Assembly (NCBI GenBank): GCA_003248845.1
Contig: QFPD01000154.1
Location: forward strand, 1-5,769
DNA: 5,769 bases
Direction of reading: 5' to 3'
Source: Microbacterium sp.
GTDB lineage: Bacteria; Actinomycetota; Actinomycetes; Actinomycetales; Microbacteriaceae
Positions 1-5,263 of the stretch are shown piece by piece; the stretch's first letter is position 1; every line of letters starts with the position of its first letter. The notes below the pieces were generated by a model. It searched no databases. It was not told the DNA's origin and was given only the letters and a program-made list of their open reading frames with translations. A program made the translations under genes and the position numbers.

Positions 1-1257
1 GTGATGGCTGCGGCAGAGCATTTCGAGGTTGTCAGGACGTGTTCTTCCACCGTGTTCGAACGCGATCGTGTGGTCGATGTCGGCGCGGTGCGCGGGTCGG
101 CGGCATCCCGGCCAGCGGCAGTGCTGGTCGCGGGCGGTGATGAGGCGACGCAGGCTCGTGCTGGGCCGGTAGGTGTCGACGTGGAGAGGCTCTGCGGTGA
201 TCGGGTGGGTCATGACGCGGTGCCAACAGGGGGCCGTTCCGGCGAGAGCGCGGGCGGTGTCGGTGTCGATGGGGGTGATCCCATCGAGGAGGGCGGGTTC
301 ATCGCCCTGGCCGGTGAGGGTGAGGACCGGGATGGTGATGTTCACGGTCGCCCGGATCGCACCGAGTCCGGTGTCGCCGGGCGCGGTGGGGGTCGCGGTG
401 AGGAGGAGATCGCACATGATGTCCGCGCGGCGCTGGTCGAGGCTTCGCTCGTCCGGTTCGGCTGTCTCGTCTCGGTCCTCGGACGCATCTTCAGGGTCGC
501 GCTCTGCGTCGGCAGGTCCGGCCTCGGTGGGACCGGACGCGGCAGCAAGATCGGCGTCGATCTCACCCTGGGTGATGCCCATCATGGTGAGGCGTTCATA
601 GATGCCGTGGATCAGAGCAGTGGGGGCGTCGAGGAGAAGTCTGCTGAGGCCGTCGTCGAGGTCGTAGGTGCGTACGCGTCGCTCCTCGAGGGCGCGACGG
701 TGGTTCGCGGCGACGATGTCGGGTTGGAAACGTGTGGCGATCGCGCGAGCGTAGTCGCGGACGGCGGGGGCGGTGTCGGTCTCCGCGATCGGGAGCACCG
801 CCTGTTCATATGCTTCCCGATTCTCGGGGGTCAGAGGCATCCCTGCGTCGATGATCGCGGACGCGTGGCGTTCGTCGATCCGCCCTTCCCGCAACGCCGC
901 CAACGTGGCGGGGTAGGTGCCGACGAGGGCGGCGCCATCGCCGAGCCAGGTAGAGACGGTGCGCTCGGTGACGTGCAGCGCCGCGGCGAGTTCGGTGAGC
1001 ACTTCGCGCAGCGGGACCGTGTCGCCGAACCCGCCGCCCCCGCCCGGGCGCGCCGCGGCGCGTTGTGCGACCCGCAGGGCCACGAGGTCGAGGGCCGCCG
1101 CGCACACCTCCGCACGCTCCGCATGCAGCCGGGACATCTCCGCCCGGTTCGCTTCGGCCCGCGACACCACAGCGGACAGATCGGAGTAGTGCGGGTCCAT
1201 GACGTGCCGATCGTCGACCGTCCGATCTCCACGGTCGTGGGGGTGGAAGGTGACCAT
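1..1257 (-). CDS. DUF222 / HNH endonuclease signature protein (13E12 repeat family), C-terminus beyond window
   Basis: The minus frame is open from ATG at 1257 to the window edge, giving 419 residues with no stop. An AGGAG ribosome binding site (CTCCT at 1263-1267 on the plus strand) lies 5 bases before the ATG and fixes the start. Residues about 25-230 are the helical DUF222 part, including a helix-turn-helix-like stretch ELAAALHVTERTVSTWL (89-105). Residues about 238-271 form an acidic, low-complexity linker. The C-terminal HNH domain shows Cys380 and Cys385 (CRWPGC), the D-I-D-H motif ending at His396, Asn410, and Cys415-x-x-His418-His419. The Cys/His set fits the zinc knuckle and His396/Asn410/His419 the active-site pattern of HNH nucleases. 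What lies beyond the edge is probably only the short tail. These proteins are numerous in actinobacteria; their substrate and role are not established, so nuclease activity is inferred. The gene runs divergently from the MarR operon. Confidence 0.93.
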   Translation of the reverse strand, partial: MVTFHPHDRGDRTVDDRHVMDPHYSDLSAVVSRAEANRAEMSRLHAERAEVCAAALDLVALRVAQRAAARPGGGGGFGDTVPLREVLTELAAALHVTERTVSTWLGDGAALVGTYPATLAALREGRIDERHASAIIDAGMPLTPENREAYEQAVLPIAETDTAPAVRDYARAIATRFQPDIVAANHRRALEERRVRTYDLDDGLSRLLLDAPTALIHGIYERLTMMGITQGEIDADLAAASGPTEAGPADAERDPEDASEDRDETAEPDERSLDQRRADIMCDLLLTATPTAPGDTGLGAIRATVNITIPVLTLTGQGDEPALLDGITPIDTDTARALAGTAPCWHRVMTHPITAEPLHVDTYRPSTSLRRLITARDQHCRWPGCRRPAHRADIDHTIAFEHGGRTRPDNLEMLCRSHH

Positions 1258-1352
1258 GGGAGCTCCTGACACGTCAAACGGACTGTGTCTGGAGGCCTCG
1301 TCCAGAACCGTGTGCTCGTCTTTCAGAGCTCGATCGCCAATACCCGCATTCT

Positions 1353-1380
1353 AGTATATAGGTGCGATTCTGCGCAACAG
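1353..1380 (-). promoter_or_regulatory. Weak candidate promoter for the HNH gene
   Basis: On the minus strand a TATACT hexamer (1353-1358), close to the -10 consensus, sits 16 bases from a poor -35-like CTGTTG (1375-1380). It would give a leader of roughly 90 bases before the ATG at 1257. The -10 is good and the -35 is weak, so this is tentative. The same A/T-rich patch also reads TATATA on the plus strand. Confidence 0.25.
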
Positions 1381-1414
1381 TTCATCGCAGATTTGTGCGA
1401 TAGTTCTCGATGGC

Positions 1415-1456
1415 GCTTTTACTTAGCGTGGCTAATGAGCTATGCTAAGGAAAAGC
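1415..1456 (+). promoter_or_regulatory. Probable MarR operator overlapping the promoter and Shine-Dalgarno of the MarR-MFS operon
   Basis: GCTTTTACTTAGC (1415-1427) and GCTAAGGAAAAGC (1444-1456) are reverse complements at 12 of 13 positions, separated by 16 bases. Inside lies a second, perfect palindrome, TTAGC-GTG-GCTAA (1423-1435), so the TTAGC/GCTAA half-site occurs three times. A plausible sigma-70-type promoter coincides with the repeat: -35 TTTACT (1418-1423), 17-base spacer, -10 TATGCT (1441-1446). The right arm also contains the AAGGA ribosome binding site (1447-1451). MarR proteins are known to bind such palindromes over their own promoters. The repeat is seen directly; binding and autorepression are inferred. 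Confidence 0.6.
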
Positions 1457-1903
1457 ATGGATCCCCAGAACGCCGCCGCAGACACCGACACCGCCACCGA
1501 GGCATCCGATTTCCGCATGGCGACGTTCCGTCTCGCCCGGCGCCTCCGCTCGGAGCGCGCCGTCGACACGATGAGCGATGGGCAGTTCGCCGTGCTCGCC
1601 GCACTATCCGTGCACGGCCCACACACTCTCGGTGAACTCGCCGACCGCGAGCGGGTCTCGGCACCGTCGATGAACCGCACCGTCAACTGCCTGGAAGAGT
1701 CCGGCTACCTCTCGCGCACACCCGATGAGACCGACCGCCGCAAGGTCAACATCGCGCTCACCGACTCCGGCCGCGACGTCGTGGCCGAGACGGTGCAGCG
1801 CCGCGACTCGTGGCTCGAGCACGCCCTCTCCGAGCTGAGCGACGGCGATCGCGCGACCCTCCACGCCGCCGCGGCGATCATGCGAGAGGTCGCGGCCCGA
1901 TGA
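1457..1903 (+). CDS. MarR-family transcriptional regulator (MarR-1)
   Basis: The gene encodes a 148-residue winged helix-turn-helix regulator, the usual size for MarR. Helix-turn-helix residues lie at about 57-80 (TLGELADRERVSAPSMNRTV then CLEESGYL). The beta-wing at about 85-101 carries the family signature DETDRRKVNIALTDSG. Long flanking helices at both ends would form the dimer interface. I chose ATG 1457 because AAGGA (1447-1451) sits 5 bases before it; an in-frame ATG at 1442 adds five residues but falls inside the likely -10 and operator. Its only cysteine, Cys78, lies just after the recognition helix. The stop overlaps the start of the exporter gene (ATGA, 1900-1903), so the two are co-transcribed and probably translationally coupled. 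By family precedent it represses this operon until a small ligand, perhaps an exporter substrate, releases it. The ligand cannot be told from sequence. Confidence 0.9.
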   Translation: MDPQNAAADTDTATEASDFRMATFRLARRLRSERAVDTMSDGQFAVLAALSVHGPHTLGELADRERVSAPSMNRTVNCLEESGYLSRTPDETDRRKVNIALTDSGRDVVAETVQRRDSWLEHALSELSDGDRATLHAAAAIMREVAAR

Positions 1904-3270
1904 GTGCGATGTTCCGCTCCTTCTCGGTCTTCAACTACCGCGTCTGGTTCATCGGCGCGCTCGTCTCCAACGTCGGGCAGTGGATGCAGGGCACGGCACT
2001 CAGCTGGGTCGTGTTGACGCAACTGACCGACAACGATGCGGGCGCCATGGGCATCACGATGGCACTGCAGTTCGCCCCACCACTCCTGCTCGTGGGCGTC
2101 ACCGGCTGGGTCGCCGACCGGTTCGACCGGCGACACCTGCTCTTCGTGACGCAGTCCCTGCTCATGGCGATCGGTGCGCTCATCGGCATCCTCATCCTCT
2201 CCGGTGTGATGACGCTGCCGCTCATGTATCTGTTCGCGTTCCTTCTCGGCATGGTCGCCGCGTTCGACAATCCGGCGCGTCAGGCGTTCGTGTCCGACCT
2301 CGTCGCCCGCGAGAACGCATCGAACGCTGTCGCATTGAACGCGGCATCGTTCAACAGCGCCCGCATGATCGGTCCGGCCGTCGCGGGCATCATGATCGTC
2401 GCGGTGGGAACGGGATGGGTCTTTCTCGTCAACGCCGCGACGTTCCTCGCCATGATCGTCGCGCTCCTGCTCATCCGCCGGAACGAGCTCATCCCGCGCG
2501 TCAAGGCCCCGGGAGCCGCGCGGCTCGCCGACGGTTTCCGCTACGTGCGGCGGCGGCCCGACCTCATGGTGACGTTCGCGATGGTGTTCCTGCTCGGTGC
2601 GTTCGGCATGAACTTCCCGATCTTCGCCTCCACGATGGCGATCGAATTCGGGAAGGATGCCGACGGCTACGGCCTGCTCTCCTCCGTTCTCGCCATCGGA
2701 TCGCTGACCGGCGCTCTTCTGGCAGCGCGCCGCGAGCGCGCGCGTATCCGCATGGTGATCGTCGGAACGGGGCTGTTCGCCGTCGCCGCCGGAGTGAGCG
2801 CCTTCATGCCCACCTATGCGCTGTATGCCGTGACTCTCATGTTCACGGGCTTCGCCGTGGTGACGACGATGACGACCGCGAACGGGTACGTGCAGACGAC
2901 GACCGATCCGGCGCTCCGCGGCCGCGTGCTCGCCCTGTATATGGCGATCCTCATGGGCGGGACCCCGATCGGTGCGCCGATCGTGGGCTTGATGGCCGAC
3001 ACGTTCGGCCCGAGGGCCGCGATCCTCCTCGGCGGGGCGGCCGCGTTCGTCGCGTTCGCGATCGGATTCGGCTGGCTGCTCGTGTCGGGGCGGCTGCACC
3101 GCCACGAGACCCGGCGCTTCGCCCTCACCCTCGACGAGACGCGCCCTATCGGGATCATCGGGGCGGTCGCTCCGGAGGAATTCAGCGACGAGGTCGCCGG
3201 TACGACGCCGATCCGCCTCCCCGAGATGGACGTGCCCGAGGTCGCGACCGACCGTACGCGGCGGGCGTGA
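1900..3270 (+). CDS. Major facilitator superfamily exporter, MFS_3 / EntS-like
   Basis: The gene encodes a 456-residue integral membrane protein with many hydrophobic segments, consistent with 10-12 helices between residues about 13 and 397. MFS loop motif A appears as GWVADRFDRR (69-78) between helices 2 and 3. Two stretches typical of the EntS-like MFS_3 branch are DNPARQAF (123-130) and PALRGRVLALY (337-347), followed by GGTPIGAPIVGLMADTFGPR (353-372). After the last helix there is a hydrophilic tail of about 58 residues (399-456), rich in charged residues and prolines. The start ATG overlaps the MarR stop by 4 bases, with AGAGG (1885-1889) upstream; a second in-frame ATG at 1909 is possible. 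Proteins of this branch export siderophores, macrolides and other drugs by proton antiport. The substrate here is unknown, and the MarR partner suggests an inducible toxic compound. Confidence 0.92.
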   Translation: MSAMFRSFSVFNYRVWFIGALVSNVGQWMQGTALSWVVLTQLTDNDAGAMGITMALQFAPPLLLVGVTGWVADRFDRRHLLFVTQSLLMAIGALIGILILSGVMTLPLMYLFAFLLGMVAAFDNPARQAFVSDLVARENASNAVALNAASFNSARMIGPAVAGIMIVAVGTGWVFLVNAATFLAMIVALLLIRRNELIPRVKAPGAARLADGFRYVRRRPDLMVTFAMVFLLGAFGMNFPIFASTMAIEFGKDADGYGLLSSVLAIGSLTGALLAARRERARIRMVIVGTGLFAVAAGVSAFMPTYALYAVTLMFTGFAVVTTMTTANGYVQTTTDPALRGRVLALYMAILMGGTPIGAPIVGLMADTFGPRAAILLGGAAAFVAFAIGFGWLLVSGRLHRHETRRFALTLDETRPIGIIGAVAPEEFSDEVAGTTPIRLPEMDVPEVATDRTRRA

Positions 3271-3286
3271 GCGCCCTGTCCAGGTT

Positions 3287-3305
3287 CTGACCGCGGCGCC
3301 GTCAG
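3287..3305 (+). terminator. Candidate hairpin downstream of the MFS gene
   Basis: CTGAC (3287-3291) and GTCAG (3301-3305) pair across a G/C-rich 9-base loop, 17 bases after the MFS stop. There is no following T run, so intrinsic termination is doubtful. It could serve either of the convergent genes flanking it. Confidence 0.3.
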
Positions 3306-3334
3306 CCGCCGACGTGGAATCGCGAACCGCGACC

Positions 3335-3364
3335 AGGCGGCTTCGCCTTCCGGCCCCTGCCGGA
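3335..3364 (-). terminator. Two short tandem hairpins in the convergent gap, possible bidirectional terminator
   Basis: AGGCG-gctt-CGCCT (3335-3348) is a perfect 5-bp stem with a 4-base loop. TCCGG-cccctg-CCGGA (3349-3364) is a second perfect 5-bp stem directly beside it. Both lie just beyond the stop of the DUF1349-like gene on the minus strand. Neither has a T tract, and in DNA this G/C-rich short stems are common by chance. Confidence 0.25.
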
Positions 3365-3369
3365 GAAGT

Positions 3370-4005
3370 TCAGTGGAGCGAGGCATCCGCCGAGGTGCGC
3401 ACCCACTCACCGAACACGACCTCGAGGCCGGGGCGAGTAGGGGCACAGACGAACGGCCCCGCCGAGGCTCGCGCATCCGCGGGGAATGGGGCCACGCGGA
3501 CGAGGCGCAGCGCTTCGCCCTCGATGCCCGCGCGCACGACGAGCGCATCGCGGAGCCGACTCACCCGAACCCGCACCTGGCGACCGGACCACTCCGGCAC
3601 CGCGCCCACCGACCAATCCGACAGTCCGTCGGTGACGACAGCGCCCACCCCGAGCACGCCGTCGGCCCATTCGACTCCCGCCTTGATCTACCGCTCCGCG
3701 CTCTCACGGACGAAGATGCCTGCCTGGTCGAACTGTGAGGAGAAGTCGGCGGCGAAGGAGACCTCCATCGCGTCACCGACGTCGAACGCGGTGAGGAGCG
3801 CATGCTCGGTATCGTGCACGAACCCGTACGCCGTCTGTCGCCAGGCGTCGCTCCCTTCCTTCGCGATCACGCGCAGCGCCGCACTGTCGACGGTCGGGGC
3901 GGCCGGCGGGGTCGTCCACGCGCCGGCTGACCACTCGATGCGCTCGTTCCCGCCGGCATCCTCGCCCGCGTGTGAGCGCGCAACTGCGCCGTCCATGCCG
4001 AACAT
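3370..4005 (-). pseudogene. DUF1349-like protein gene interrupted by one amber codon
   Basis: One minus-strand frame runs from ATG 4005 to the stop at 3370-3372, 211 codons, broken only by TAG at codon 106 (CTA at 3688-3690 on the plus strand). The first half reads ...ERIEWSAGAWTTPPA (21-35), YGFVHDTEHALL (60-71), then QAGIFVRESAER (94-105). After the TAG the text continues IKAGVEWADGVLGVGAVV and SDWSVGAVPEWSGRQVRVRV, ending near VFGEW. This is the order of conserved blocks I associate with DUF1349 (concanavalin-like beta-sandwich, sometimes labelled 'regulation of enolase protein 1'). The block normally reads W-I/L-K-A-G-V/I-E, so TAG most simply replaces TGG by one G-to-A change. No clear ribosome binding site precedes ATG 4005; ATG 3996 is an alternative start. 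With no other stop or frameshift, the break is recent, a sequencing error, or suppressed. The protein's biochemical role is unknown. Confidence 0.8.
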
Positions 4006-4045
4006 CGTATCCAGAGCCGGCCCCGGCGGCGATGGGTGGAGGAGG

Positions 4046-4051
4046 CATAAT
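4046..4051 (+). promoter_or_regulatory. Possible -10 element for the 118-residue gene
   Basis: CATAAT matches the TATAAT consensus at five of six bases in an otherwise G/C-rich stretch, about 60 bases before the start codon at 4111. No convincing -35 hexamer is visible 16-18 bases upstream. On the minus strand the same bases could belong to a promoter for the DUF1349-like gene. Confidence 0.3.
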
Positions 4052-4110
4052 GGTACGGCGCCACGCGCTCCGCAGTCCCGTCAGCCGGGGCCGAAATGAG
4101 GAGAAGACTG

Positions 4111-4467
4111 ATGCCGTACCGCAACAGGGCCACCGTGCAAGGGTGGGTGGACGACTACATCGTCGGGCACCCCACGGTCTCGAACGTGGTCAGCGTCCTC
4201 GAGAAGGATTTCACTCCCGGACCCGACTCGGGACTGGTCGTCATCTCATTGCGCAACGCGTCCACGGTGACCTACATCCAGCCCTTGGTCGATGATCGCG
4301 GGCCGCGCTGGCTCGTGACGTTCGAACCCCGCGCGGATGCCTTCGACCTGGATGCCGAGGGTGTCGCGCGACTCTCCGCCGATCTGGCCGTCGTCTCCGA
4401 CATCTGCGGCTACCTGCAGGAGCGCACGGAGCAGGCGATGGCTTCTGCGACGACGTCGCAGGACTGA
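4111..4467 (+). CDS. Conserved-looking protein of unknown function, 118 residues
   Basis: I do not recognise this family. The start at ATG 4111 is well supported by AGGAGA (4099-4104) 6 bases upstream; an in-frame ATG at 4096 would place that ribosome binding site inside the gene. There is no signal peptide and no membrane segment, so it is probably cytoplasmic. The sequence looks like a compact alpha/beta domain: a helix around TVQGWVDDYIVGHPTVSNVV (8-27), a strand VVISLRNASTVTYIQPLV (43-60), a strand WLVTFEP (67-73), and a helical end with DLAVVSDICGYLQERTEQAM (91-110). The last eight residues are polar and likely disordered. It is a lone gene, divergent from the DUF1349-like gene and convergent with the next pair, whose stop is only 6 bases away. 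Coding is supported by the ribosome binding site and codon bias. No function is proposed. Confidence 0.8.
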   Translation: MPYRNRATVQGWVDDYIVGHPTVSNVVSVLEKDFTPGPDSGLVVISLRNASTVTYIQPLVDDRGPRWLVTFEPRADAFDLDAEGVARLSADLAVVSDICGYLQERTEQAMASATTSQD

Positions 4468-4473
4468 CCCGGA

Positions 4474-4812
4474 TCAGAGCACGGGCAGCGTCAGCACTGC
4501 GGCGACGAATGCCCCGAGCGCGACCATCCCGCTGATCGTCGCAGCGAGGTGAAAGCCCGCCTCCGCGCGGGGAGACATCATGGGTTCAGACGCAGACGGG
4601 GCGGTCTCGACGGCTCGCTGCGCCGCCGCGAGCGTCGGGTACCTGCCGACAGGGGTCGAACGACCGTCGAATCCCACGAAATGGCCGTCGCGCGTGCGCT
4701 CCGCGTAGCCGACGTACTCCCCCGCCCGCGAGGCCACATGAAACCCCGACTCCACCCGCGCCCAGGTCACGCGCGCGGGAAGGAGCCCGCGCGCTGGCAG
4801 AACGCTGGTCAC
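4474..4812 (-). CDS. Small single-pass membrane protein of unknown function
   Basis: The gene encodes 112 residues from a GTG start at 4812 whose bases overlap the TGA of the upstream gene (GTGA, 4809-4812), pointing to translational coupling; no separate ribosome binding site is clear. Residues about 16-70 form a small soluble domain rich in Gly and aromatics: TWARVESGFHVASRAGEYVG (16-35), then HFVGFDGRSTPVGRYPTLAA (44-63). A polar linker (70-83) leads to one hydrophobic helix at about 87-111 that ends the protein, so it may be tail-anchored with the domain in the cytoplasm. The words ESGFHVA (21-27) and EAGFHLA (84-90) repeat across the linker. A further start at GTG 4770 is possible but has no ribosome binding site. 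The family is not recognised and the function unknown. It probably acts with the DUF7882-like protein made from the same transcript. Confidence 0.78.
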   Translation of the reverse strand: MTSVLPARGLLPARVTWARVESGFHVASRAGEYVGYAERTRDGHFVGFDGRSTPVGRYPTLAAAQRAVETAPSASEPMMSPRAEAGFHLAATISGMVALGAFVAAVLTLPVL

Positions 4813-5135
4813 GCGACGACCGCCAGATCGGGCCGCTCCGCGCGCGCTGCGGCATCCACATCGATGACGATGCCCATCGAAGAGGCGGCCGCTTGCGCCA
4901 GCTCGTTGACGTACGCAGGGTCCAGTCGAATCGGATCGGCGCTGTCGAAGTCGAAGCGGAGCGGGATCGCGCAGTGCACCCACAGCGTCGACCGACCATG
5001 CTCAGCGGAGGAGAACGACACGGCGAACCCCTCCGACCGGCGCAGCTTCGCGGTGGCGACCACCTTGAGGTGCGCAAGCTCCCGGTCCTCGACGGTGATC
5101 GGCTCGGACGTGTTTCCGTAGTACAGACGGCCCAT
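4809..5135 (-). CDS. DUF7882-like small protein
   Basis: The gene encodes 108 residues from ATG 5135, preceded by GAGGAG (CTCCTC at 5141-5146 on the plus strand) at 5 bases. The text MGRLYYGNTSEPITVEDREL (1-20), AHLKVVATAKLRRSEGFAVS (21-40), GRSTLWVHCAIPLRFDF (47-63) and LDPAYVNELAQAAASSMGI (71-89) matches my recollection of a small family common in Microbacteriaceae, DUF7882, sometimes misannotated as 'ATP-dependent DNA ligase'. I see no ligase motif, and the protein is far too short for one. Order of elements suggests beta-rich N-terminal half then a helix. The last 15 residues diverge from the usual ending as I remember it. There is no signal peptide or membrane helix. It is the first gene of a two-gene unit, divergent from MarR-2, which plausibly controls it. 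Function unknown. Confidence 0.82.
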   Translation of the reverse strand: MGRLYYGNTSEPITVEDRELAHLKVVATAKLRRSEGFAVSFSSAEHGRSTLWVHCAIPLRFDFDSADPIRLDPAYVNELAQAAASSMGIVIDVDAAARAERPDLAVVA

Positions 5136-5163
5136 GATGACTCCTCGAGGTCGGTTGCTCGTT

Positions 5164-5193
5164 AGGTTATTCCGAAGATAAGTAGTTAGTCAA
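5164..5193 (-). promoter_or_regulatory. Promoter of the DUF7882 / membrane-protein pair
   Basis: On the minus strand TTGACT (5188-5193, five of six to the -35 consensus) is followed after 18 bases by TAACCT (5164-5169), which fits the actinobacterial -10 form TANNNT. Transcription would start near 5157, leaving a leader of about 20 bases that still includes the GAGGAG site. An imperfect inverted repeat TTAT-n7-ATAA (5167-5181) covers part of the -10, and AGATATCT (5197-5204), a perfect palindrome, lies just upstream of the -35. Either could be a MarR-2 site. Confidence 0.55.
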
Positions 5194-5227
5194 GCGAGAT
5201 ATCTACCGAGCAAAGTCCGATCTGAGT

Positions 5228-5263
5228 TATATTGGTGACACCTGATCTTCAGGGGGGTGAAGC
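5228..5263 (+). promoter_or_regulatory. -10 element, palindromes and ribosome binding site before MarR-2
   Basis: TATATT (5228-5233) matches five of six -10 bases; no good -35 is seen at the right distance. Two perfect palindromes follow and share two bases: GGTG-A-CACC (5234-5242) and CCTGA-TCT-TCAGG (5241-5253). The second runs into a strong ribosome binding site, GGGGGGTGA (5252-5260), before ATG 5264. This position is where a self-repressing MarR protein often binds. The pairing is seen directly; the operator role is inferred. Confidence 0.45.

Noticed and set aside
1..1269. A 422-codon plus-strand open frame over the first 1.27 kb
   Set aside because: It is the codon-aligned antisense of the DUF222/HNH gene, whose conserved residues are clear on the minus strand. 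Open antisense frames are expected in DNA this G/C-rich, and the plus translation has no family features.
1705..3105. A 466-codon minus-strand open frame opposite MarR-1 and the exporter
   Set aside because: The translation is almost all His, Arg, Glu and Asp in low-complexity order, as expected of an antisense shadow of a membrane-protein gene. The plus strand encodes recognisable MarR and MFS proteins.
1980..3290. A 436-codon plus-strand open frame shifted relative to the MFS gene
   Set aside because: It is Arg/His-rich and lacks hydrophobic segments; it is an out-of-frame shadow of the exporter.
3370..3657. The distal half of the DUF1349-like gene as a separate gene starting at GTG 3657
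   Set aside because: It begins in the middle of a conserved block, has no ribosome binding site and continues the same frame as the first half, so it is one interrupted gene.
3314..4099. A 261-codon plus-strand open frame across the DUF1349-like region
   Set aside because: Its composition (Ser, Thr, Ala, Arg, Pro) is that of an antisense shadow. The minus strand shows the conserved DUF1349-like blocks, though interrupted by a stop.
4813..4983. Longer version of the small membrane protein starting at 4983
   Set aside because: The extra 57 residues are an Arg-rich out-of-frame copy of the DUF7882-like gene. The GTG at 4812, overlapping the upstream stop, is the better start.
4549..5121. A 190-codon plus-strand open frame opposite the two small minus-strand genes
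   Set aside because: The minus strand has a good ribosome binding site, a GTGA-coupled gene pair and a promoter; the plus frame has no ribosome binding site or recognisable protein features.
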